In this document: piece after piece, positions 51,642 through 61,700 of the stretch
Layout: every line of letters starts with the position of its first letter
How positions within the stretch are numbered: position 1 is the stretch's first letter
Source of the DNA: Triparma columacea
Taxonomy: Eukaryota > Sar > Bolidophyceae > Parmales > Triparmaceae
Direction of reading: 5' to 3'
Assembly (NCBI GenBank): GCA_030267965.1
Contig: BRYA01000220.1
Coordinates: 15,518-79,517, forward strand
DNA length: 64,000 nt
The notes under the pieces: model-generated
Database searches by the model: none
The model's input: the letters and a program-made list of their open reading frames with translations, nothing else
Told to the model about the DNA's origin: nothing
Translations under genes and position numbers: made by a program

Positions 51642-52078
51642 TTTGGGAAGGATTTGGGAAGATTTGGGAAGGATGAAAGAGAAAGTCCTTACAGTGCTTG
51701 AGCTAGGGTACGGCGTGAATGTTTAGATGGAGAGGAGGAGCTTGAAAGTTAGGGATTTGGCGGTGTAGTTTTGTTGGGGACCAAATTTGAGCTAAAGCCT
51801 ATAATATGTTTGATTATGGTGTAGGTATTATTGTCTTTGTTGGTATTGTGAAGAGTTAGTTTGGTTGTGAAATGTAGCTAAAGTGTATAATGCAGTTTTC
51901 TTTGCCAAATTCTGCCCAAATCTCCCACCAAAGCCTTTCCTCGGTTTTCCTCATTTTCCCTCTACTTGTAAGAGCTACTCTAAAATAGCTTAGGGAGCAG
52001 CATGAGCATGTCGCTTCTGAAAAGAGCTAAAGACTATGACACTTTTCTTGCCTACATTGTTCAACATTGATTTTAGAG
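51642..52078. other. Intergenic with upstream block shared by the two LRR genes
   Basis: 51,697-51,870 matches 53,222-53,395 upstream of the second LRR gene: GCGTGAATGTTTAGAT, GAAAGTTAGGGATTTGG, GGGGACCAAATT, GAGCTAAAG and ATTGTGAAGAGTT in order. The block begins ~60-70 bp before each ATG and probably holds the promoter. The rest is AT-rich with no gene. Confidence 0.55.
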
Positions 52079-53188
52079 TTACAGAAATTCCAGAATAACT
52101 CTCCACATAACCTTCGGGAGCCTCTTGCGTGTTGCAGTTACCCCAAGTGTTTGCGCTTCACCTCCGTCCAGTCGCTTCCTCTTTTTTTGGTTCGTAAAGA
52201 GTGTCTTGAGGCAGGACAGAACGGTGACGCGTTCAAGTATGGCGTACCACCTAGAATGGAGAAGGGCCTCGACAGTCAGCACATTTTGTGAGGCAGCGGC
52301 AGGGATTAGGGCAGTGCAGTTCAAGAAGCAGTTTTGACCGATGGAAACGGCAGGAGATAGAATGAGTTTCGTCAGGGCGGTGCATCCGCCGAAGGTGCCG
52401 TTGCAAATCCTCGTCACAGAGTCCGGGATTGTGATGGCTGCTAAGGAGGAGCATCCCATGAAGGCGTAAGAGCCAATCCTCGTCACTGTGTCCGGGATTG
52501 TGATGGCTGCGAGGGAGGAGCATCCCAAGAAGGCCTCACTGCCAATCGACGTAACTCTGTCCGGGATTGTGATAGCTGTGAAGGAGGTGCATCCAGAGAA
52601 GGCGGCATGGCAAATCTCCGTCACTCCGTCCGGGATAGTGATAGCCGTGAGAGAGGAGCATTCAGAGAAGGCGCAAGCTTCAATCTCCGTCACTCCGTCC
52701 GGGATGGTGATGGCTGCGAGGGAGGAGCAGTCTTCGAAGGAGTGTTCGCCAATTGTCGTCACTCCGTCCGGGATTGTGATGGCCGTGAGGGAGGAGCATC
52801 CAGTGAAGGCATAATTGCCAATCTTCGTCACTGTGTCCGGGATTGTGATGGCTGCGAGGGAGGAGCACCACACGAAGGCCTCATTGCCAATCGACGTAAC
52901 TCTGTCCGGGATTGTGATGGCCGTGAGGGAGGAGCATCCTCCGAAGGCGTAATCGCCAATAGTCGTCACCGAGTCCGGGATTGTGATGGATGCGAGGGAG
53001 GAGCATTCGTAGAAGGCGAATTTGCCAATCTTCGTCACTCCGTCTGGGATTGTGATGGCTGCGAGGGAGGAGCATCTCATGAAGGCGTCATCGCCAATCT
53101 TCGTCACTCCCTTTGCAAAAGTCACCTCTGTGAGTTCATCATCATCACGGAAGCTCTCTATGCCAGAGTACACTGCTGATTTGGACAT
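52079..53188 (-). CDS. BspA-type leucine-rich-repeat protein, 12 repeats
   Basis: 369 aa, single exon. The leader MSKSAVYSGIESFRDDDELT and first repeat are almost the same as in the upstream paralogue. Twelve 23-residue units follow, then LILSPAVSIGQNCFLNCTA and a shorter tail with KKRKR and LPKVMWRVILEFL. Repeats differ mainly at the variable positions after IG (for example GDDAFMR, GKFAFYE, NEAFVW), i.e. on the exposed surface. The two genes differ by five repeats, consistent with unequal crossing-over inside the 69-bp units. Single-gene function unknown; probably protein-protein recognition. Confidence 0.85.
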   Translation of the reverse strand: MSKSAVYSGIESFRDDDELTEVTFAKGVTKIGDDAFMRCSSLAAITIPDGVTKIGKFAFYECSSLASITIPDSVTTIGDYAFGGCSSLTAITIPDRVTSIGNEAFVWCSSLAAITIPDTVTKIGNYAFTGCSSLTAITIPDGVTTIGEHSFEDCSSLAAITIPDGVTEIEACAFSECSSLTAITIPDGVTEICHAAFSGCTSFTAITIPDRVTSIGSEAFLGCSSLAAITIPDTVTRIGSYAFMGCSSLAAITIPDSVTRICNGTFGGCTALTKLILSPAVSIGQNCFLNCTALIPAAASQNVLTVEALLHSRWYAILERVTVLSCLKTLFTNQKKRKRLDGGEAQTLGVTATRKRLPKVMWRVILEFL

Positions 53189-53729
53189 TGTAAAAAGAAT
53201 GAAAGTAGTAGTACTGACAGCTCTCGAGCTAGAGTATGCTGGGGTTTGGCGTGAATGTTTAGATAGAGAGGATGGGATTGAAAGTTAGGGATTTGGGCGA
53301 TGTAGTCTTTTGGGGACCAAATTGGAGCTAAAGGCTATGATTTGTTTAGCTATGATGAAGGTAGTATCGTTGTTTGTATTGTGAAGAGTTTGTCGATTGT
53401 AAAAATTCGCTAAATCCTAAAATACAGTGGATTTCGGGGCTGAAGTGAATTGGGAGTGAAAAGGAGGATTGAGATGGGCTGAATTTTGTTGGGTCATTAA
53501 AATTTGAATAGAGGTCATTATAGCTCAAAATAACGCTGCATAGTCTATAATAGCTTATTATCAGGGTTGGCATCGGCTCAAAACAGGCAAAAAGGCTTAG
53601 GTTAGGAGATTCTCAACTTCAGCTCGTCACGCATTTTGACATCAGCTAGATATTATAGAGATATAGACAGATATAGATAGATACACCCCACAGATACACA
53701 CCCTCATACCCAACAAACAATCTCCCATC
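53189..53729. other. Intergenic with the second copy of the LRR upstream block
   Basis: Contains the 53,222-53,395 block described above. From ~53,400 to the hydrolase ATG the sequence is AT-rich with a short GATATAGA repeat (53,655-53,685). No gene seen. Confidence 0.45.
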
Positions 53730-55265
53730 ATGCTGATATGGCTTAATCTACTACCAACACGCAAACTAGTTAGACATGCAACAAAAAGATTAGATCCAAA
53801 CACCTCCAATTCAACACTAGCATTCATAACTATAGCCATTGCTTACTCATATCTACATACACACCGTAAACCACACATTGTGAAGCACGGTCAAGGATAC
53901 AACGAGAATACAATTGAGAATACACCCTCCTCAAACCCTCCCTCCCACCAACCCCTCTCCAACCCACCCATAACTCTCCCCCAATCCCTCCTCTCAACCT
54001 ACCGTCCCTTCCTCCTAACCTCCTTCCCCCCCTTCTACCCGAAGCTCCGTGGAGTCCTAACAACGTTAATGATTGGTAAATTCATGCCTTACCATCTCCC
54101 TATAATCGAGGGTCTTATAGACTGGGTAACATCCACACTTACAGGTGGAGAGGAGAGGCAGAGTTTAAGTGATATACTCGAGCTAACTACAACACTAACC
54201 GAACCTATTCAACTACCGGATGGTGGACTACTTACACTCGTTTGGATTTCCCCGGTTTTAATAAACTCATACCAACCTGGTGATCATGTTGTTTTAGTAC
54301 TACCAGGGATGAACAACAGCAGTGAGACAGGGTTTGTAAGAGGACTTGCATTACATATATCCAACCTCACAAACAAAACACACGGGGAACGTGGAAGGAG
54401 AGTACATGTCGCGATTTTAGATTACAGGTTAACCGGTACTTCGAACATGTCAACATACGCGAACCGTGATACACCGGTTGTACCAGCAACAGCACAATCG
54501 TGGGTGGATGTTAAATTCGTACTCCAACACCTACAAGATAACTATAGTGGGTGTAATGTCCATATGGTAGGTCAGAGTTTGGGTGGTGCAATCACCTTAA
54601 AATACCTAGGTTCTCGTCTCTCTTCTACTAACGATGGTGTGGTGAGTGGTGTTGGTATCTGCCCACCAGTTGACTACAAAAGAGTTGCAAGTCATTTAGA
54701 AGATGGGGTTGTTAGCAGGGTTTGTAACTTCATTATGACATTACCTTGTAAACTCGGGGTGATTATGAACGAGAGAGTTAGAAGGGAACTACCGAGTTTA
54801 TGGAGGACTATGACGGGTTGGACGGTTAGGGATTTTGAGAGGGAGGTTGTTTGTACGTTATGTGGGTTTGAAACACCTGAGGATTACTATGATAAGACAA
54901 CGCCTATTAAAACTATGGGGGATATCAATGTACCGACACTTGTACTAGCGGCGACGGACGACCCTATAGTACCACCACCAACGGAGAAGGAGGTTTTAAA
55001 ATACAGTGATATGGTCACGGTTGCAATGGTTGAGTACGGGGGACATTTAGGACTGTGGGATTGGAGGGGGACGAGGTGGGGGGATAGGGTTGTGGGGGAG
55101 TGGATTGTTGGGAGAGTTAGGGATTATGAAGAGAGGAAGGAAAGGGAGATTATTGAGGGGGGGGAGAGGAATTTAGGGGGGGAAGGGGAAAGGATGGTTA
55201 AAAAAGGGAACAGTAATAGGATCATGAGAAGACCATCGTTGAGAGGGGTGGCGTTCGGGTTCTGA
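53730..55265 (+). CDS. Alpha/beta hydrolase, EMB8/ABHD1-3 (YheT) family
   Basis: 511 aa, single exon. Order of landmarks: VLVLPGMNNSSETGFVRGLA (oxyanion loop region), VAILDYRLTGTSN, nucleophile elbow GQSLGG with Ser ~282, acid ATDDPIVPP with Asp ~408, and GGHLGLWDW with His ~438. This spacing and the 'LPGxxxxSxxxYxR' opening are those of EMB8/YheT/ABHD3 enzymes, which act on membrane phospholipids (ABHD3) or unknown esters. The N-terminus has a weak hydrophobic stretch (TLAFITIAIAYSYLHTH), so membrane association is likely. A ~110-residue lid-like insert lies between Ser and Asp. The C-terminal 60 residues are Arg/Glu/Gly-rich and come from G-rich DNA. Confidence 0.8.
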   Translation: MLIWLNLLPTRKLVRHATKRLDPNTSNSTLAFITIAIAYSYLHTHRKPHIVKHGQGYNENTIENTPSSNPPSHQPLSNPPITLPQSLLSTYRPFLLTSFPPFYPKLRGVLTTLMIGKFMPYHLPIIEGLIDWVTSTLTGGEERQSLSDILELTTTLTEPIQLPDGGLLTLVWISPVLINSYQPGDHVVLVLPGMNNSSETGFVRGLALHISNLTNKTHGERGRRVHVAILDYRLTGTSNMSTYANRDTPVVPATAQSWVDVKFVLQHLQDNYSGCNVHMVGQSLGGAITLKYLGSRLSSTNDGVVSGVGICPPVDYKRVASHLEDGVVSRVCNFIMTLPCKLGVIMNERVRRELPSLWRTMTGWTVRDFEREVVCTLCGFETPEDYYDKTTPIKTMGDINVPTLVLAATDDPIVPPPTEKEVLKYSDMVTVAMVEYGGHLGLWDWRGTRWGDRVVGEWIVGRVRDYEERKEREIIEGGERNLGGEGERMVKKGNSNRIMRRPSLRGVAFGF

Positions 55266-55422
55266 GTGTGGGGATTTCGGGAGGTAGTGGGGGTGTGTGT
55301 GTGGGGGTGTGTGTGGGGGGGGGTATTAAAGACGGGGAAAACGTTTTGTTGAAAAGAACCCTATTAAAAAAGCCTGTAATATAGCCACTTTTAAAACAGA
55401 ATCGTCCCCTCAACCCTCGTCC

Positions 55423-55589
55423 NNNNNNNNNNNNNNNNNNNNNNNNNNNNNNNNNNNNNNNNNNNNNNNNNNNNNNNNNNNNNNNNNNNNNNNNNNNNNN
55501 NNNNNNNNNNNNNNNNNNNNNNNNNNNNNNNNNNNNNNNNNNNNNNNNNNNNNNNNNNNNNNNNNNNNNNNNNNNNNNNNNNNNNNNNN
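55423..55589. other. Assembly gap (167 N) flanked by poly-C
   Basis: 167 unresolved bases followed by 23 C residues. The preceding sequence (55266-55422) has a (GT/GGGG)-rich stretch and no gene. The gap interrupts the phosphatase gene on the minus strand; its size may not be real. Confidence 0.98.
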
Positions 55590-55636
55590 CCCCCCCCCCC
55601 CCCCCCCCCCCCCGTCCGTCACACCCACTCGCTCAC

Positions 55637-57383
55637 CTGAGGTCCCTATTAAGTATACTCAAGTCCTTCACGTAGTTCCCCCCCCACTGCACGCAGCTCT
55701 CCCTGAAGAGCCTGTGCTCGATAAGTCCCTTCGGGTCCAGCAGGTCCAGCAGCGGGTCCGCGTACTTGTTAAGGCTCGCCGTGTAGACGACGAGCTCGTA
55801 GTAGGGGGCGAGGGCAGCGAGGAAGGAGTCTACCCAGGGACGCTTCATTACGTAGACGTAGTGGACGACGTCCTCGATTCGGACGGGGATCACGAAGTCG
55901 GCACCCTCCACGGCGCGGAAGGAGGAGTGGACCAGCGTCTCATCCAGGTCTAAGGCGAGGGGATGGGGCGAAAGATGAAAAAAATATAGAGGCGGTGAGC
56001 GAAAGCGAATAGAGGAAAAAGGGCCGAGAGGTAAGGCTTCACTTCGTGCTGCTCTCAATGTCGTCGCCACCCTCCACCATAGTGTCCCCCCCCTTTCCCC
56101 CCCCGGCTCACCTAGCACCAGGCAAAGCTTCTCCTTCCCAGACTCCATTGTGGGCCTGGGTGACTCTGACAGGAGAGGAAGTAGGTTAACTCCATTGCTC
56201 GGGAACGTCCCCCCGCACACGTCCCTACAGAAGGGGTCGACCGTCCCCGGGAGCGTCCCGTGGACGGAGGATAGCATCAGGGAGGAGGGGGGAGGCATGG
56301 GGGAAGAGGAGTTAAGGGTGAAACCTGGGGCCGCGGTGGCGCCAAAACCATTCACCATTACCGTAGAGGACTGGGCGGTGTTCAAATACTTCTTCTTAGC
56401 GTCCTAAGCGAGGGGGGGGGAGGGGGTCCGTGCCAAGGAGGGGGGGTGAGGAATTCAGCCCTTCCCCCTCGCTCTCTTGAGGCCAATTTTCCTCACCTTG
56501 CTAAAATTATTCATGTCGTCCCCACCGTCCCGCACGCAGCACGTAAGCAGGCGCCAGAAGGCGAAGATTCCCCTCGAGGGTGACCCCCCCGCATCATTGC
56601 GGCGGTTAGGGACGGGGTGCAAATCATTAGGTCGAGGGGTGCTGGCCTGGGTGGGATTTTTTTTTTCGCAGAGAGGTGAGGGGGAGGGGGTTTGAAGGGT
56701 GAAGGGGTGAGAAAAGGGAACACCCAAGCACAAAGGAGAGACAAACAATCTGATCAACAAAGCTGAAACCTCTCTCCTTTGCCCCTCCCTCCTCTCAGCC
56801 CCCCCTCCCCCCCTCCCCATCCTCCCACCCCCACGCTTTGCTCCTGCCTCCCTTTCCTCACCTTGCCAGAGGAATCAGTTTGGGTAATAAAGTCAGGGGT
56901 TCCTGAGTTGGAGCGATTAAGGCCAAGGTTCCGCTTGGACTGGATGTGAGCGGCGCCCTTGAGTGACGGGCGCTTGTTGGTTACTAATTTTGGGGTTTTT
57001 GCAGCTGTGCACGGGGGAGAGGTTGACGATGGGTGAGGAGGAGGTGTGGAGGAGGTGTGGAGGAGGGGTAAGGGAGGGGTACAGGAGAAAGGATATGAGG
57101 AGAGGTATAATTTGGGTCATAAATGTCATGTAACGGAGAAGAAATATATACGTGACGATAGTCGAATACATTCTCCACAAAGTTATCCAAAAACATCCGC
57201 AAATAGAACACCACAGACACTCCAACCTCCAGCCAAAGACTCACCGCCTGGTGATCTAATATCATCTTCCTTCCTGATGTCTGTAGTAGATGGTGTCTGT
57301 GGCGTTGCAACGACTTCAACGCTAGTTGGAGAGATAGCGATAGGTGGAGGAGGCTTTGCTTTAGCAGGGGTTGGTGAAAACAT
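55637..57383 (-). CDS. CTD-type small phosphatase (SCP/FCP1 homology), 3' end lost in gap (5 exons seen)
   Basis: Exons (minus) 57245-57383, 56862-57004, 56497-56646, 56112-56403 and 55637-55949 keep phase and give 345 residues. All five visible donors are GTGAG. The N-terminal 230 residues are Pro/Ser/Asn-rich with [11 protein letters not shown]. The splice between the last two exons builds [17 protein letters not shown], the DxDxT catalytic motif of the NIF/SCP haloacid-dehalogenase family. Then come [32 protein letters not shown] and [19 protein letters not shown]. The family's last motif (V-DNSP) should follow but would fall in the gap. SCP enzymes dephosphorylate Ser residues of the RNA polymerase II CTD and other nuclear targets. 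Start [14 protein letters not shown]. Confidence 0.82.
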
Positions 57384-57529
57384 ATATATTTTAACAACGG
57401 TAAGATTGGGGGAGAAGGATATTGAGGGCTAGGGGGGCAAAGGGGAGGAGGGGAGATGGGAGGGAGTGAAGAGGATCTAGTCAATAAGAGGGACTTAAGA
57501 TGAGTATGGAGTGACAGTACGTTGAATTT

Positions 57530-58464
57530 ATGAATTCAAGCCTTCTGTCTTCGGCTGGTTTTTGTTTCGATTTTCTCATTTCTGGTTTTCGGATGCTGTT
57601 TTCTTCCCGCCCTAGTAGAGAACGCAAAAGTTGTGGATCATTTCAAGGCTTCGACGAAGCTACATTAAGATTGGACCGATCTTTTCGTGGTGAAGACCCT
57701 GAGGGGATGTGCATAACACAGAGAACAGTTACCGCTCCCCCAAGATATCAGGTGCAGATATGCCATGGATGTAATGAAGGCAGTGACAGTGACAGTGACG
57801 TCGAAGGGGTTCAGGACCGAAGGGACTCTGCTCAAAGATACTTGGGCGGAGGAATGGCCAAGGCACAAGGAGTCCACCACAAGAACATCGGTAGAGTGAG
57901 TTGTGTTTTGGGTCTCTTATCACACAATAACGTACATTACGAGTTAAAATCTGACCCATCCTTCGCCCCCCCTCCTCATCCTGCTCTCTCGCACCTTCCA
58001 GCTTATCCAGACGAACGCTTCCGTCATTATCAACGTACTCACGCAAGGGTTTGTGTGTGGTGCCTTAAACATGTCCAACACGACCGTCGAGGAGGCTGCT
58101 GAGAGATCCCCCGCCTCTCTCCCTGGGCCGGACGCAAACCCCCAGTTGTTGAAGACAACAGCGCACGTACCCAGCCTTTCATCCATGGATAAGGTCGTCC
58201 ACACCCACAGGTCGGACATGATGGATCAGCATCCGCTTTACTTCTACCCTTTCCTTCTCCTACTTTGTGTGAGCCGCCACCTGGCTGAGGCTGTGAACCA
58301 TTTATGGCAGGTGAGAGGAAGGCTAGGGGTCCGTGGCTATGCCGTGACTTTCCCTCACCCGGAATACGCCGCCCTCTTAATACGTCACAGTATGGTATCG
58401 CCTTCAGCTTTCCGCCTTCCGTCTACAGATTCGCGAGCGCCATGAACAAGAACCTTGGCTGTAG
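57530..58464 (+). CDS. Unrecognised 3-exon protein
   Basis: Model exons 57530-57895, 58002-58310 and 58429-58464 give 236 aa in phase 0, ending LWQIRERHEQEPWL. Evidence: donors GTGAGT and GTGAGA, pyrimidine-rich acceptors (CACCTTCCAG, CCGTCTACAG), and composition that is normal inside the exons only. An acceptor-like CCTAG at ~57615 means exon 1 could be shorter and the true start further upstream or at a later Met. Exon 2 has a hydrophobic core (NASVIINVLTQGFVCGALNM) and YFYPFLLLLCVSRHL near its end. An acidic SDSDSD patch sits in exon 1. I recognise no family. Confidence 0.4.
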
Positions 58465-58793
58465 CTGGCCCCGCCGCTCCTTCTCTCGCCTGTCGATCTT
58501 CTGCCTCCTAAAAAATCAGGAGTGTTCTCAAGCCTTTCTTACGTATCCTACGTTTCTTCGGGGCTTGAGGCTAAGGAAGGACCCTCGTAACAACGTCTTC
58601 CGTACCAGGTGAGTCACGCAATTTATATTGGTCTACCTTTTTGACAACCCCTCAACCCTCTTGGGCTCGACATAACCTCTTCATGTAGGATTTCGACCTC
58701 CTCTCTTCGTATCAGTCTAACACTCGACCTTCCTATTCTGGTAGGGTTTCTACTTCCCTCGGGACTCTACCTCTACCCCAGCTCCACAAAACC
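58465..58793. other. Intergenic / UTR, no gene seen
   Basis: 329 bp between the unknown gene and the receptor gene. An open frame runs on past 58464 but is not supported by splicing phase. No clear TATA box or repeat; pyrimidine-rich words (CTTCCCTC) precede the receptor ATG. Confidence 0.35.
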
Positions 58794-61700
58794 ATGCTCT
58801 TCCTCATCCTGACACTCCTGCCAGGGATTGTCCTTGGATTCCAACCTACGACCAAACAAGCATTGAAGGATGCCATCGATTCTCACCTTTCTGGATCTTC
58901 CGACAAGGGTCCCATCAATGACTGGAATACTTCCTTGATCACCGACATGTCGTACCTGTTTTGCGGTAATCAATGGAACTCAAATTGCGATTGTGGTAGT
59001 TTATGTTCCGAGTACGAACAATTCAATGAGGATATCTCAGGATGGGATACTTCCCAGGTTACTTCTATGTCCAACATGTTTGAAGGCTCCAACTTCAATC
59101 AGGATATCTCAGGATGGGATACGTCCCAGGTTACTTCTATGAATAAAATGTTTATATACAACTCCAACTTCAATCAGGATATCTCAGGATGGCATACTTC
59201 CCAGGTTACTGATATGTCGTGGATGTTTGTCCACACCTCCAACTTCAATCAGAATATCTCAGGATGGGATACCTCCCAGGTTACTTCTATGAATAAAATG
59301 TTTATGAGCAACGACAACTTCAATCAGGATATCTCAGGATGGGATACTTCCCAGGTTACTTCTATGTCTCAAATGTTTTACTCCGCCGACAACTTCAATC
59401 AGGATATCTCAGGATGGGACACTTCCCAGGTTACTTCTATGTCTCAAATGTTTTACTACGCAAAACAATTCAATCAGGATATCTCAGGATTTGATACTTC
59501 CCAGGTTACTTCTTTCAATGAAATGTTTTGCGGCGCCTCCAACTTCAATCAGAATATCTCAGGATGGGATACATCCCAGGTTACTTCTATGTCATCCATG
59601 TTTATCTTCGCCAAGAACTTCAATCAGGATATCTCAGGATGGGATACTTCCCAGGTTACTTCTATGAATAAAATGTTTTACTCCGCCGACAACTTCAATC
59701 AGGATATCTCAGGATGGGATACTTCCCAGGTTACTTCTATGTCCAACATGTTTAGGGGCGCCTCCGACTTCAATCAGGATATCTCAGGATGGGACACTTC
59801 CCAGGTTAAATCTATGTCTCAAATGTTTTACTACGCCTCCAACTTCAATCAGGATATCTCAGGATGGGATACGTCCCAGGTTACTTCTATGTCTGAAATG
59901 TTTTTCTACGCCTCCAACTTCAATCAGGATATCTCACGATGGGATACATCCCAGGTTACTTCTATGAATAAAATGTTTTACCGCGCCTCCGACTTCAATC
60001 AGGACATCTCAGGATGGGATACTTCCCAGGTTAAATCTTTCAATGAAATGTTTTCCTACGTCTACGACTTCAATCAGGATATCTCAGGATGGGATACGTC
60101 CCAGGTTACTGATATGTCAAACATGTTTTACGTCGCCTCCAACTTCAATCAGGATCTCTCAGGATGGGACACATCCTCAGTAACCAGTATGACCAACATG
60201 TTCTCTTATGCCTGCCTGATGCCAGTTGCGCACCTCCCTTCTGGGATGACGGCAGAGAGCACCAGCCTACAAAGCTGTCTCACCTGTGGCACCAACTGCC
60301 CCTTGGAGGGAGGCGAGTGCCTCAACGGCTTCAGCCGATCTGCACGCTGGGATTGCAGTGACTGCGCCGCCGGATATGCCCGCAATGCCGAATATTCCGC
60401 ATGTGTTGCCTGTGAGAGCGGGAAATACAGCTCCAGCTCTGGCTCCTATTCATGCACCACCTGCTCAGCAGGCGAGTACTCCCCTGCTGGCGCCACCTTT
60501 TGCACCTCTTGTGAGGCCGGAAAGTACAGCAATTCTGATAGTTGTCAAGACTGCCCAATTGGCACATACACCGCAACGGGTGGAAGGTGAGTAGCTCCAC
60601 GTTGGGTCGATTTGTCGCTTTATAGCAAAGCTCTCTAACAAATGCCACCCAATTTATTTGCTTTCTCCCAGGGCGTCATGTGACATCTGCATAGCTGGCA
60701 AATATTCCACGTCTACTTCTTCGCTTTGCAGTGACTGCCCCTCCGGCCGGTATATCACTGACGACGCCTTTACCCCTTCTCTTCACGTTGGAATCTCTGC
60801 CTGCCTCAACTGCGACGCTGGGAAGTACGCCAATGACCCCACCACCGCATCATCCTGCATTGCTTGTCCTTCGGGGAGGTACTCCAACCTTGCCGACTCC
60901 ATATCTTGTACAGACTGCGAGGCTGGCAAGTACAATGAGCTACAATCACGACCTTCTTGCGTTGCTTGTGGAGCGGGCCGCTATTCCACTGTGGTTGCCT
61001 CAATTATCGAGTCTGACTGCAAGAATTGCGCGTATGGCAAAGCTAGTCTTGACGAGGTCCGATCTACAGAGGTGAGAGAGTGCAAGGAGCAAAAGACAAG
61101 TTGAAGACAAGCCGAAGACAAATTTCCAAAAATCCGTGTTACTGAATTCTCAAAGCAGGTGCTAACCCCTCGATAACTTTGACTATTTGTTCGCCGCTGT
61201 CGCTTTCTCGCCACAGTGCGTCGACTGCCCTGCGGGCAAGTCTGCGCCCGCCCCAGGTCTCAAAGTTTGCGTCGACTGCTCTGCCGGCACCTACTCTAAC
61301 TCGACCGGTGGAACGTCCTGCACCAAGTGCGCAGTCGGGCAATACTCAAAAACGGTGGGGTCGACTTTTTGCCAGGAGTGTGACTCTGGGACCTTCAACC
61401 TCAACGAAGGATCTGTGGGCTGTGACAAGTGCGCTGGCGGTCAGAGGATGAACGATGCTGGAAACGGCTGTGAGACCTGTCCAGATGGCACCTTCTCCAA
61501 CCCCGGCAGCATCTCCTGCACAGGTTGCGACCACACTTCCGGCTATGTCAGCAAAGCAGGGACAAGTGGTGCCGTAAAGTGCGAGTACTGCGGCCCTGGG
61601 TTCTACGCCGACCAGGCATCCCATTCTTGCAAAGAGTGCGAGATCGATACCTACAGCGTAGGTGGCCTCGACGCGTGCCTCATCTGCCCTGCTGGAACGG

